Shown: positions 18,337 to 26,235 of the stretch, piece after piece
Numbering within the stretch: position 1 is the stretch's first letter
Layout of the letters: the number at the start of each line of letters is the position of its first letter
NCBI GenBank assembly: GCA_001828855.1
Contig: MHZT01000034.1
Span: 1-64,000 of the forward strand
Direction: 5' to 3'
Origin: Rhodobacterales bacterium RIFCSPHIGHO2_02_FULL_62_130
GTDB lineage: Bacteria > Pseudomonadota > Alphaproteobacteria > Rhodobacterales > Rhodobacteraceae
DNA: 64,000 nucleotides
Translations under genes and position numbers: made by a program
Notes under the pieces: generated by a model
Database searches by the model: none
Told to the model about the DNA's origin: nothing
What the model saw: only the letters and a program-made list of their open reading frames with translations

Positions 18337-18797
18337 TGCAAAACCGCCAGATCACCCTGACCCGCCTGATCGCCGCCCCGCCCGAAACGGTCTGGCGCTG
18401 CTGGACCGATCCTGCGATCCTGCCGCAATGGTTCGGACCCGAGGGCTATCACTGCACCACCAAGGAAATCGACCTGCGCGAGGGCGGGCTTTGGCGGTTT
18501 GACATGATCGGGCCGGATGGCACGGTCTGGGCCAACCGCCACCGCTTTACCCTGCATCATGCCCCGCAGCGGATCGAATTCCTGATGGATGCCGACAGCG
18601 ATGACGACACCCCCTACGAGGTGGTCGTCACCCTTGCCCCCGAACAGGGCGGCACCCGCCTGACCCAGACCATGACCTTCCCCACGCAGGAGTCGCGCGA
18701 CGGGGCGCTGGCCTATGGGGCAGACCGCTTGGGCCAGACCACGCTGGCCAAGCTTGAGACGCAGGCGATCCTGCTTCTCCCCCGATCCTCTTCGTAA
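18336..18797 (+). CDS. SRPBCC (AHSA1-like) protein, second copy
   Basis: A 153-residue SRPBCC protein, related in layout to the gene before it: LTRLIAAPPETVWRCWTDPAILPQWFGPEGYH at the start and ESRDGALAYGADRLGQTTLAKLE in the final helix. Its ATG overlaps the upstream stop (TGATG); GTG 18333 is also possible. The last residues, PRSSS, are encoded by the tail of a family A repeat that also holds the end of the converging DUF2256 gene. The two SRPBCC proteins and the repressor may form a small sensor or export-resistance module, but the ligand is not known. Confidence 0.86.
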   Translation: MQNRQITLTRLIAAPPETVWRCWTDPAILPQWFGPEGYHCTTKEIDLREGGLWRFDMIGPDGTVWANRHRFTLHHAPQRIEFLMDADSDDDTPYEVVVTLAPEQGGTRLTQTMTFPTQESRDGALAYGADRLGQTTLAKLETQAILLLPRSSS

Positions 18798-18850
18798 AAA
18801 TATCCTCAGGGGGTGAGCCCGTCAGGGCGAGGGGGGCCGAGGCCCCCCTT
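18784..18850 (-). repeat. Family A repeat, copy A9, holding two gene ends
   Basis: On the minus strand: stem GGGGGGCCTCGGCCCCCC, then TCGCCCTGACGGGC, then TCACCCCCTGAGGATATTT, then TTACGAAGAGGATC. The stop of the plus-strand SRPBCC gene and the stop of the minus-strand DUF2256 gene both lie inside it. Confidence 0.75.
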
Positions 18851-18986
18851 TCTGCATCCGGCAGCGGTCAGAGCAGTATTTCACCTGATCCCAGACCTTC
18901 TCCCATGCCTTGCGCCAGACCATCGGACGCCCGCAGGCGGCGCAGGGTTTCACCGGCAGATCGGATTTCTTCCGCATCTTGCTCAT
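18822..18986 (-). CDS. DUF2256 small protein
   Basis: A 54-residue protein. It begins MSKMRKKSDLPVKPCAACGR and continues with a tryptophan-rich WRKAWEKVWDQVKYCSDRCR block: two CxxC-like cysteine pairs (C15/C18 and C39/C43) make a small zinc ribbon, the DUF2256 signature. ATG 18986 overlaps the photolyase stop (ATGA), so the two are translationally coupled; DUF2256 genes are known as neighbours of cryptochrome/photolyase genes. The last 11 residues (MQKGGPRPPSP) are encoded by a family A repeat and are not part of the domain. No function is known. Confidence 0.85.
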   Translation of the reverse strand: MSKMRKKSDLPVKPCAACGRPMVWRKAWEKVWDQVKYCSDRCRMQKGGPRPPSP

Positions 18987-20467
18987 AGGTCAAGGCTCAA
19001 CTGCCCGTAGCTGGGCTGCACCATGCGGCGGGGGCTGCGCGAGGCGTGACGCTCGATGATCTCGACCACCTGCGCGCGGGCGGCGGGTTTGCGGCGCAGG
19101 CTCCAGACAGCATCGCGTGCCGCGCGTTGGGCGGTGGCCACATCCACCACCGGTTCGGGATAGCGCCGCCCCAGCACCGATCCTGCCCCCGACCACCGCC
19201 ACGGGTTTTGCAGAAAGGCATCCGGCACGGGGGCCAGTTCGGGTAGCCAGCGGCGGGTGAAGGCACCGGTCGGGTCTTGGTCCCAGCCCTGTTTGACGGG
19301 GTTGTAGATGCGGGGCGTGTTCATGCCGGTGGTGCCGGATTGCATCTGCACCTGCGGCCAGTGAATCCCCGGCTCGTAATCGGTAAACCGCCGCGCAAGG
19401 ATTGCCCCCGTCGCGCGCCAGTCCAGCCAGAGGTGATAAGAGGCGCAGGCCATCACCATGGCGCGGGCGCGAAAGTTCAGCCAGCCTGTCGCCGCCAGAT
19501 AGCGCAGGCAGGCATCAAGAAAGGGCAGGCCGGTTTCTCCCTTTTCCCATGCCGCAAGCCTTGCGGCATCGGACTCGCGCGGGCGCAGGCGTTCTGCGGC
19601 GGCTTGCAGGCAGCGGGTTTCGATATCGGGCTGGTCTTCCAGCTTTTGCAGGAAATGGTCGCGCCATGCCAGACGGCTTTGGAAACTGGCCAGCGCCCCA
19701 CCCCAGCGGCCCGCCGCAGGTTCATCCTGACGGGCGGTGGTGGCCTGCACCACCTCGCGCAGCGACAGGCTGCCAAGCGCGATATGGGGCGACAAGCGCG
19801 AGCAGGCGCGTTCTGCCGACAGCGGCGAAGACATCGCGCTGCGATAGGGTTCGCCGCGTGTGTTCAGAAAAGAATGCAGCAGATCAAGCCCTTGGCCGCG
19901 TCCGCCGCGTTGGCGATGCGGGCAGGGATCATCGGACAGGCGCAGTGCGCGGGCCTGCGGAATGGCCCCCGGTTCAACCCCCGGCAGGGCGCGCAGGGTG
20001 GGGGTGTCCAGTTGCGGCGCGGCCATGAAGGCGTCGCGCTGCGACTGCCAGCCGTTGCGACGGGCAAGGCGGCGCACCACGCCCGATTGCGGCAATTCCT
20101 CCCACACGATCCCGTTGGCCCGCGCCCAAGCCGCGACACGGCGGTCGCGCGCATAGGTCCAGCCGTTGCCGGTTTCTTCATGGCTGAGGATATGGCGGAT
20201 GCCATGCTGGCGGCACATCCGCTCCAGCACCTCAACCGCATCGCCGCTTCGCACCACAAGCGGCGCGCCGATGCGGGCGGTCTGGTCGCGCAGATCGGCA
20301 AGCGCCTCGGCCAGAAAGGCGAAATGGCGGGCCGCGGTATCGGGGAGGCGCCAATAGTCAGGCTCGACAATATAGATCGGCAAGACCGGTCCCAAAGCGG
20401 CGGCTTTGGACAGGGCAGGGTGGTCCTGCACCCGCAGATCGCGTTTATACCAGACGAGAACATTCAT
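18983..20467 (-). CDS. Cryptochrome/deoxyribodipyrimidine photolyase family protein
   Basis: A 494-residue flavoprotein with the N-terminal alpha/beta photolyase domain (MNVLVWYKRDLRVQDHPALS, TYARDRRVAAWA) and the C-terminal helical FAD domain (FQSRLAWRDHFLQKLED, GLPFLDACLRYLAATGWLNFRARAMV, DYEPGIHWPQVQMQSGTTG). Members either repair UV pyrimidine dimers with blue light or act as light sensors; which of the two cannot be settled here. I see no four-cysteine Fe-S set of the FeS-BCP class. ATG 20467 is chosen over the upstream ATG 20485 because MNVLVWYKRDLR is the family N-terminus. The downstream gene for DUF2256 overlaps it. Confidence 0.92.
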   Translation of the reverse strand: MNVLVWYKRDLRVQDHPALSKAAALGPVLPIYIVEPDYWRLPDTAARHFAFLAEALADLRDQTARIGAPLVVRSGDAVEVLERMCRQHGIRHILSHEETGNGWTYARDRRVAAWARANGIVWEELPQSGVVRRLARRNGWQSQRDAFMAAPQLDTPTLRALPGVEPGAIPQARALRLSDDPCPHRQRGGRGQGLDLLHSFLNTRGEPYRSAMSSPLSAERACSRLSPHIALGSLSLREVVQATTARQDEPAAGRWGGALASFQSRLAWRDHFLQKLEDQPDIETRCLQAAAERLRPRESDAARLAAWEKGETGLPFLDACLRYLAATGWLNFRARAMVMACASYHLWLDWRATGAILARRFTDYEPGIHWPQVQMQSGTTGMNTPRIYNPVKQGWDQDPTGAFTRRWLPELAPVPDAFLQNPWRWSGAGSVLGRRYPEPVVDVATAQRAARDAVWSLRRKPAARAQVVEIIERHASRSPRRMVQPSYGQLSLDL

Positions 20468-20699
20468 AGAACACAGATGTAGCAAGCTGCAGGGATTCGT
20501 AAAGACCCCAAACGGCGGGATTTGGATGTGCCGCGCGGATCTTGCGGCAGGGCGATGCCACAGAACCTAGCGCGGGCGGGGCTAAGGCAAACCACAACTT
20601 GCCCTTCGCAAGCAATTCTTTGCATTCAGCGGCCTCTGGCTTGGCGATACTGCGGCGGAAAGGCAGGGAACGGTTGTGGGGTCGTGTCGCGGGCGAAAA

Positions 20700-20950
20700 A
20701 TGGCGAAGATCAAGAATAGCTTTGTTGGCGGGGGCTGGGGTGCGGCGGCGGCTGTCGTGGAAGACCGCAATCCGGTTAATCCCGATGATCTGGTCGGGGT
20801 TTTATGCTTGCGGGCAGGTGACTTGGGCGCTGCGTTCCGGTGTGGGTTGAAGGCGGGGATGGATTGTCATGTGATGTTCGGGGGGCGTGGCGCATGGCGA
20901 CGGGCTTTTACAGCTTGGTCAGGGCTGCTGATGTTTTTGCGGGTTGAGAT
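20700..20950 (+). pseudogene. N-terminal remnant of an aldehyde dehydrogenase gene
   Basis: From ATG 20700 the frame reads MAKIKNSFVGGGWGAAAAVV then EDRNPVNPDDLVGV. This is the N-terminal pattern of NAD-dependent aldehyde dehydrogenases of the 2-oxoglutarate-semialdehyde type (x-N-F-x-GGxW, then NP-x-x-x-DLVG). After about 34 residues the match fades (LCLRAGDLGAAFRCGLKAG); a neighbouring frame reads FYACGQVTWALRSGVG, so a frameshift near 20805 is likely. The Rossmann fold and catalytic cysteine regions, about 440 residues, are gone. The frame stays open to 20975, into the next gene. Bases 20468-20699 hold no gene I can support. Confidence 0.55.
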
Positions 20951-22360
20951 ATGGAAAATCTGGCGGAAAAGCTGAAAGAAATCCTTGGGGAAAAGGGTTG
21001 GGTGACGGGGGCCGGCGCGGCGCCCTGGCAGCGCGACTGGCTGAACCGCTATGGCGAGATGCCTTTGGGCGTTGCGCGGCCCAACTCGACGGCACAAGTC
21101 GCGCAGGTGATGGCGGCGTGCCATGCGGCGGGGGTGGTGGTGGTGCCACAGGGCGGCAATACCGGATTATGCGGCGCGGCGGTGTTGGGGGCGGCAGGCG
21201 GGGTGATCTTGCAGATGTCGCGGATGGCGGCCATTGCCGCGCCCGATCCGGCCAGTGGCACGCTTCTGGTCGAAGCGGGGGTGGTTCTGGCGCAGGTGCA
21301 TGCGGCGCTTGAGGCATCGGGACAGATGTTTCCGCTGCATCTGGGGGCGGAGGGCTCGGCGCAGATCGGCGGGCTGATCGGCACCAATGCGGGAGGCAGT
21401 CAGGCGTTTCGCTATGGCATGATGTCGGATCTGGTGCTGGGGCTTGAGGTGGTCTTTGCCGATGGCACGGTCTGGGACGGGCTGCGGGCGGTGCAGAAAG
21501 ACAATGCGGGCTATGCCCTGCGGCGGCTGTTTTGCGGGGCCGAGGGCAGTCTGGGCATTGTGACGCGGGCGGTGTTGCGGCTGCACCCCGAACCGGCACA
21601 GCGCGCGACCGCCCTGCTGGCCTTGCCCGACATGGAGGCTGCGGTGGCGCTTGGCCTGCATCTGCGTGCCGAGATGGGCGAGTTTCTGGCGGGGCTTGAG
21701 TTCTTTTCCGATCTGGGTCTGAGCCTTGCACTAAAGCATGTGGCGGGGCTGGCGCTGCCGCTGCAAAGTCGCGGTGGCTGCTATCTGCTGGTCGAGGTGA
21801 CCGCAGGCTCGGCGCGGGTGCCGCTGGAGGATATTCTGGGGGCGGCGCTGGAATGGGGGATGGAGGCGGGGCTGGTCAGTGATGGCGCCTTGGCCACCTC
21901 CGAGGCGCAGCGGGCGGCGTTCTGGCGGCTGCGCGAGGAACAGCCCGAGGGCCAGCGGCTTGAAGGGCCGCAGTTGAAGCATGACATCTCGGTGCCGCCG
22001 GGGCGGATTGCCGCCTTTGTCTCGGCGGGGGCAGTGATCTGTCAGGCCTTGGTGCCGGGGGTGCGGATCAACCCGTTCGGACATCTGGGCGATGGCAATA
22101 TCCATTATAACCTGACCCCGCCCGAAGGGGCCGCCGACTTTGCCGGACAGGCCGGGGCTTTGGCGTTGCAACTGGCGCGGCTGGCCACCGGAATGGGGGG
22201 CAGCTTTGCGGCTGAACATGGGCTCGGACGGGCAAAAATCGGTCTTGCCGATGCGTTGCGGCCCGCCTCGGAACGGGGGGCGATGCGGGCGATCAAGCGC
22301 GCCTTCGATCCGGCGGGACTGCTGAATCCGGGGGTGATTCTGGCTGAGATTGACAAGTAA
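20951..22360 (+). CDS. FAD-linked oxidase, D-2-hydroxyacid dehydrogenase type
   Basis: A 469-residue VAO/PCMH-family flavoenzyme of the GlcD/D-2-hydroxyglutarate dehydrogenase group. The FAD site shows VPQGGNTGLCGAAV and GTNAGGSQAFRYGMMSD; the C-terminal cap has the metal-binding NPFGHLGDGNIHYN and the terminal AAEHGLGRAKI. These enzymes oxidise D-2-hydroxyacids and pass electrons to ETF, quinone or cytochrome. The exact substrate is unknown. It is preceded by the aldehyde dehydrogenase remnant and followed by the ThDP operon. The stop codon lies inside an inverted repeat GACAAGT-AAA-ACTTGTC that forms part of the motif at 22354. Confidence 0.88.
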   Translation: MENLAEKLKEILGEKGWVTGAGAAPWQRDWLNRYGEMPLGVARPNSTAQVAQVMAACHAAGVVVVPQGGNTGLCGAAVLGAAGGVILQMSRMAAIAAPDPASGTLLVEAGVVLAQVHAALEASGQMFPLHLGAEGSAQIGGLIGTNAGGSQAFRYGMMSDLVLGLEVVFADGTVWDGLRAVQKDNAGYALRRLFCGAEGSLGIVTRAVLRLHPEPAQRATALLALPDMEAAVALGLHLRAEMGEFLAGLEFFSDLGLSLALKHVAGLALPLQSRGGCYLLVEVTAGSARVPLEDILGAALEWGMEAGLVSDGALATSEAQRAAFWRLREEQPEGQRLEGPQLKHDISVPPGRIAAFVSAGAVICQALVPGVRINPFGHLGDGNIHYNLTPPEGAADFAGQAGALALQLARLATGMGGSFAAEHGLGRAKIGLADALRPASERGAMRAIKRAFDPAGLLNPGVILAEIDK

Positions 22361-22392
22361 AACTTGTCGATGGCCTGCAATTCTTGGTTTCG
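22354..22392 (+). promoter_or_regulatory. Shared regulatory motif, copy 1
   Basis: CAAGTAAAACTTGTCGATGG, then CCTGCAATT, CTTGGTTTCG. The same pattern recurs at 32081-32120 before the SDR pair: CAAnnAAAnCTTGTCGATGG, then CC, G-AATT, CTTG and TTT are conserved. This copy ends 91 bases before the ThDP enzyme start and contains a seven-base inverted repeat. It is the likely binding site of the LysR regulator encoded between the two copies. Confidence 0.6.
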
Positions 22393-22483
22393 TTCCGGCG
22401 GTGCTGCGGGCAGGATGTGCCATAATCGGATCGGTCGGCGCACAGGCGTTTTTCGCGCGGCACCACAGGCGGGAAGGACGAAG

Positions 22484-24148
22484 ATGCAAAACGGCGGTCA
22501 AGTGCTGGTAAAATCGCTGCTGGCTTTGGGGGCGACCAAGGCCTTCGGGGTGCCGGGGGAAAGCTATCTGGCGGTGCTGGACGCCTTGCATGACACGCAG
22601 GGCCAGCTTGATTTCGTGCTGTGCCGCAACGAGGGTGGTGCGGCCTTCATGGCTGCCGCCTGGGGCAAGCTGACCGGCACGCCGGGGATCTGCATGGTGA
22701 CGCGCGGGCCGGGGGCGACCAATGCCTCGATCGGGGTGCATACGGCCATGCAGGATTCCGCGCCGATGATCCTGTTCGTGGGGCAGGTTGGCTCTGACAT
22801 GAAGGGGCGCGAGGCGTTTCAAGAGGTCGATTACCGCGCCGTATTTGGCACGATGGCGAAGTGGGCGGTCGAGATTGATCAGGTTGACCGTATCCCCGAA
22901 ATTCTGGCGCGGGCCTGGACGGTGGCCACGACGGGCCGGCCCGGCCCCGTCGTGATTGCGCTGCCCGAGGATATGCTGACAAGCCTGACAGATGCGGTCC
23001 CGCTGGTGGCCCCTGCGCGCGTTGCCGAGGCCGCCGCCGATGCAGGGGCCGTTGCCGAGGCGCGGGCGATGCTGGGGCAGGCCAAGCGGCCGCTGATCCT
23101 GATGGGCGGGAGCAACTGGACCGATGCGGGGCGCTGCGCCTTGCAGGGCTTTGCCGAAGCCTCGGACATTCCGGTGCTGGCGGCCTTCCGGTTTCAGGAC
23201 CAGTTCGACAATTTCTCGCCCGTCTTTGCGGGTGAGGCGGGCGTGGGGATGCTGGCCCATGTCAAGGCGATGATCCGCGAGGCCGATGTGATCCTTGCCG
23301 TCAACGTCCGCTTTGGCGAGATGACGACGGATGGCTATACGCTGCTGTCGGTGCCGGTTCCGGCGCAAAAGCTGATCCATGTGCATGGGTCCGACCGCGA
23401 GATCGGCAAGATTTACCAGCCTGCCTTGGGCATCCATGCCGGACCGAACGGCTTTGCCGCTGCGCTGTCGCCGGTGCGGGGTGATTGGGCCGGATGGCGG
23501 GCTGCGGGCCGTGCGGCCTATGAGGCCAGCTTTGATGCGCCGGTGCAGCCTTCGCCGGTGGATATGGTCGCGGCGATGGCGCATCTGCGCGGGCTGTTGC
23601 CCGAGGATGTGATCCTGACCAATGGCGCGGGGAATTTCACCGTCTGGCCCAACAAATTCTTCAAGTTCGGCCCGAAAGCACGGCTTTTGGCACCGCAATC
23701 GGGGGCGATGGGCTATGGTGTGCCTGCGGCGATTGCGGCCAAGGTGGCGCATCCTGACCGCACCGTGGTCTGCTTTGCCGGAGACGGTGATTTCCAGATG
23801 AATTGCCAAGAGCTTGGCACCGCGATGCAGGCAGGCGCGCAGCCGATCATCCTGATCGTGAACAATGGCATTTACGGCACGATCCGCGCCCATCAGGAGC
23901 GCAATTATCCGGCCCGCGTTTCTGGCACCACGATGGTCAATCCCGATTTCGTGGCCCTTGCCCGCGCCTATGGCTATCACGCCGAGCGGGTGGCCCTGAC
24001 CGCAGAGTTTCCGGCGGCTTTTGAACGGGCGCTGAACTCGAAAACGGGGGCGGTGCTGGATCTGGATATCTCGCCCGAGGCGATCACGCCGCGCCAGACC
24101 CTGAGCCAGATGCGCGCGCAGGCTCAGGCTGCAAAGGACAAAGCATGA
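22484..24148 (+). CDS. Thiamine-diphosphate-dependent enzyme, acetolactate-synthase-like
   Basis: A 554-residue enzyme of the acetolactate synthase/benzoylformate decarboxylase superfamily. The N-terminal PYR domain has the catalytic glutamate in LCRNEGGAAFMAAAW; the C-terminal domain has the ThDP motif GDGDFQMNCQELGTAMQAG ending in IVNNGIYG. Members either decarboxylate 2-oxo acids or join them to a second aldehyde or acyl group. No regulatory small-subunit gene follows, so biosynthetic acetolactate synthase is unlikely and a catabolic role is more probable. ATG 22484 has a GGGAAGGACGAAG leader. Its stop overlaps hyuA by four bases; this is the first gene of a six-gene operon. Confidence 0.88.
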   Translation: MQNGGQVLVKSLLALGATKAFGVPGESYLAVLDALHDTQGQLDFVLCRNEGGAAFMAAAWGKLTGTPGICMVTRGPGATNASIGVHTAMQDSAPMILFVGQVGSDMKGREAFQEVDYRAVFGTMAKWAVEIDQVDRIPEILARAWTVATTGRPGPVVIALPEDMLTSLTDAVPLVAPARVAEAAADAGAVAEARAMLGQAKRPLILMGGSNWTDAGRCALQGFAEASDIPVLAAFRFQDQFDNFSPVFAGEAGVGMLAHVKAMIREADVILAVNVRFGEMTTDGYTLLSVPVPAQKLIHVHGSDREIGKIYQPALGIHAGPNGFAAALSPVRGDWAGWRAAGRAAYEASFDAPVQPSPVDMVAAMAHLRGLLPEDVILTNGAGNFTVWPNKFFKFGPKARLLAPQSGAMGYGVPAAIAAKVAHPDRTVVCFAGDGDFQMNCQELGTAMQAGAQPIILIVNNGIYGTIRAHQERNYPARVSGTTMVNPDFVALARAYGYHAERVALTAEFPAAFERALNSKTGAVLDLDISPEAITPRQTLSQMRAQAQAAKDKA

Positions 24149-26235
24149 CCTCCGCTCCGATCCGGCTGGGGGCCGATATTGGCGGCACTTTCACCGATAT
24201 TGCGTTGGAATGCCGTGGTGCGCTGTTTTCCACCAAGGTGCTGACCAATTACGCTGCGCCGGAACAGGCCATTCTGGACGGGATCGCGGTGGTGCTGGAG
24301 CAGGCCGGCATCGGGCTGGGTGATCTTGATATCATCATCCACGGCACGACTTTGGCCACCAATGCGCTGATTGAACGGCGCGGCGCGCGCACGGCTTTCG
24401 TGACGACCGAGGGCTTCCGTGATGTCATTGAAATGCGGACAGAAAACCGGTTCGAGCAATATGACCTGAACCTGCGCCTGCCGCAGCCGTTGATCCCGCG
24501 CGAGGACCGTTTTGCGGCGGGTGGCCGGATCGGCGCGCAGGGGCAGGAGTTGCAACCGCTGGACGAGGCAGCGGTCGAGGCGATTGCCGACCGGATCGCA
24601 GCCGAAGGTTTCGGCGCTGTGGCGATCGGGTTCATCCATTCCTACATGAACCCCGCCCATGAGGCGCGCGCGCGGGCGATCATCGCGCGCAAGGTGGCGG
24701 TGCCGATCAGCATCTCCAGCGAGGTTTCGCCGCAAATGCGCGAATTCGAGCGGTTCAACACGGTTTGCGCCAATGCCTATGTGCGGCCGCAGATGGCGGA
24801 TTATCTGGCGCGGCTGCAGGTGCGGCTGAAGGATCTGGGCGCGGTTTGCCCTGTGTTCATGATCCATTCCGGCGGCGGGTTGATCTCGGTGGAAACGGCG
24901 TCGGAATTTCCGGCGCGGCTGGTGGAATCGGGGCCTGCGGGGGGCGCGATCTTTGCCGCCGATGTGGCGCGGCGCTTCGGGCTTGACCGCGTGGTCAGCT
25001 ATGACATGGGCGGCACCACCGCCAAGATTTGTCTGATTGAAGACTACGCGCCGAAAACTGCGCGGACCTTCGAAGTGGCGCGGACCTATCGTTTCTGCAA
25101 AGGCTCGGGGATGCCGATTTCGATTCCGGTGATCGAGATGATCGAGATCGGGGCGGGCGGCGGGTCGATGGCATGGGTTGATGCCTTGGGGCGGATTCAG
25201 ACCGGACCGGAATCGGCAGGATCGGAACCCGGACCGGCCTGCTATCAGCGCGGCGGGGTGCATCCGGCCATTACCGATGCCGATCTGGTGCTGGGCAAAA
25301 TTGATGCCGACAATTTTGCGGGCGGCGCGATCAAGCTGTCGGCAGCCGATGCAAGCGGGGCTATCGTGCGGGATGTGGGGGGCAAGCTGGGCCTTGGGGC
25401 CGAGGCTGCGGCTTTCGGGATCTGCGAGGTGGTCGACGAGAATATGGCCAATGCCGCGCGGGTGCATGCGGTCGAGAATGGCAAGAACATCTCGGACAAT
25501 ATGATGATCGCCTTTGGCGGGGCCGCACCTTTGCACGCGGCAAGGCTGTGCGAAAAGCTGGGGATTGAGCGCTGCCTCATTCCGGTGGGCGCGGGCGTGG
25601 GGTCGGCCATCGGGTTTCTGAAAGCCCCCTTCGGCTATGAGGCGCTGGCGTCGAATATCCTGCGGCTGTCGGCGTTCGAGGCGGGGGCGGCGAATGCGCT
25701 TCTGGCCCGCTTGACGGCGACGGCCGAGGGCTTTGTGCGGGCTGGCACCGAGGGGGCGATCACGCGCGAGATCACGGCTTTCATGCGCTATGTCGGGCAG
25801 GGCTGGGAGATTCCGGTGCCGCTGCCGGACCGTGATTTTACCGCCGCCGATGTCGATATGCTGCGCCATAACTTCCGCGAGAACTATGCCCGCTTTTTTG
25901 GCCGCGCGATTGACGGGCTGGACGGGCTGGAAATTGAAATCGTCACATGGTCGGTCAAGGCACAGGACCAGCGCGCCACCCCCGACCGGATCGCACTTAT
26001 CCCGGATGGGGCAAGGGTCGGGCCGCTGCTTTCACGCCCTGTCTTTGACCCCGCCCGGGGGGAGTTCCTGCCAACCGCAATTCTCGAGCGCGGCAGCCTT
26101 CAGCCGGGCGCGCGTGTGGTCGGGCCTGCGGTGATCGTGGAACGGGAAACCTCGACCGTCGTGACCTCGCCTTTCGATGTGGTGATGCAGGCTGACGGCA
26201 GCCTTCTGATGATCCGCAAAGGGGCCATGCTATGA
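24145..26235 (+). CDS. hyuA: Hydantoinase/oxoprolinase subunit A (HyuA)
   Basis: A 696-residue protein of the hydantoinase A/oxoprolinase family, an ASKHA-type ATPase. Seen at the start: LGADIGGTFTDIAL and HGTTLATNALIERRGA; in the middle: ESGPAGGAIFAADVARRFG, SYDMGGTTAKICL and EIGAGGGSMAWVD; later: MMIAFGGAAPLHAARLCE. With HyuB it makes an ATP-dependent complex that opens cyclic amides (N-methylhydantoin, 5-oxoproline) or, in the acetone carboxylase branch, carboxylates ketones. No gamma subunit gene is nearby, so ring opening is favoured. It overlaps both neighbours by four bases. Confidence 0.92.
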   Translation: MTSAPIRLGADIGGTFTDIALECRGALFSTKVLTNYAAPEQAILDGIAVVLEQAGIGLGDLDIIIHGTTLATNALIERRGARTAFVTTEGFRDVIEMRTENRFEQYDLNLRLPQPLIPREDRFAAGGRIGAQGQELQPLDEAAVEAIADRIAAEGFGAVAIGFIHSYMNPAHEARARAIIARKVAVPISISSEVSPQMREFERFNTVCANAYVRPQMADYLARLQVRLKDLGAVCPVFMIHSGGGLISVETASEFPARLVESGPAGGAIFAADVARRFGLDRVVSYDMGGTTAKICLIEDYAPKTARTFEVARTYRFCKGSGMPISIPVIEMIEIGAGGGSMAWVDALGRIQTGPESAGSEPGPACYQRGGVHPAITDADLVLGKIDADNFAGGAIKLSAADASGAIVRDVGGKLGLGAEAAAFGICEVVDENMANAARVHAVENGKNISDNMMIAFGGAAPLHAARLCEKLGIERCLIPVGAGVGSAIGFLKAPFGYEALASNILRLSAFEAGAANALLARLTATAEGFVRAGTEGAITREITAFMRYVGQGWEIPVPLPDRDFTAADVDMLRHNFRENYARFFGRAIDGLDGLEIEIVTWSVKAQDQRATPDRIALIPDGARVGPLLSRPVFDPARGEFLPTAILERGSLQPGARVVGPAVIVERETSTVVTSPFDVVMQADGSLLMIRKGAML

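Noticed and set aside
20468-20699. Small plus-strand frames upstream of the aldehyde dehydrogenase remnant
   Set aside because: No ribosome-binding site, family pattern or natural composition; treated as non-coding.
21731-23980. A 749-residue minus-strand open frame
   Set aside because: Antisense shadow of the FAD-oxidase and ThDP-enzyme genes; Arg/His-rich and without motifs.
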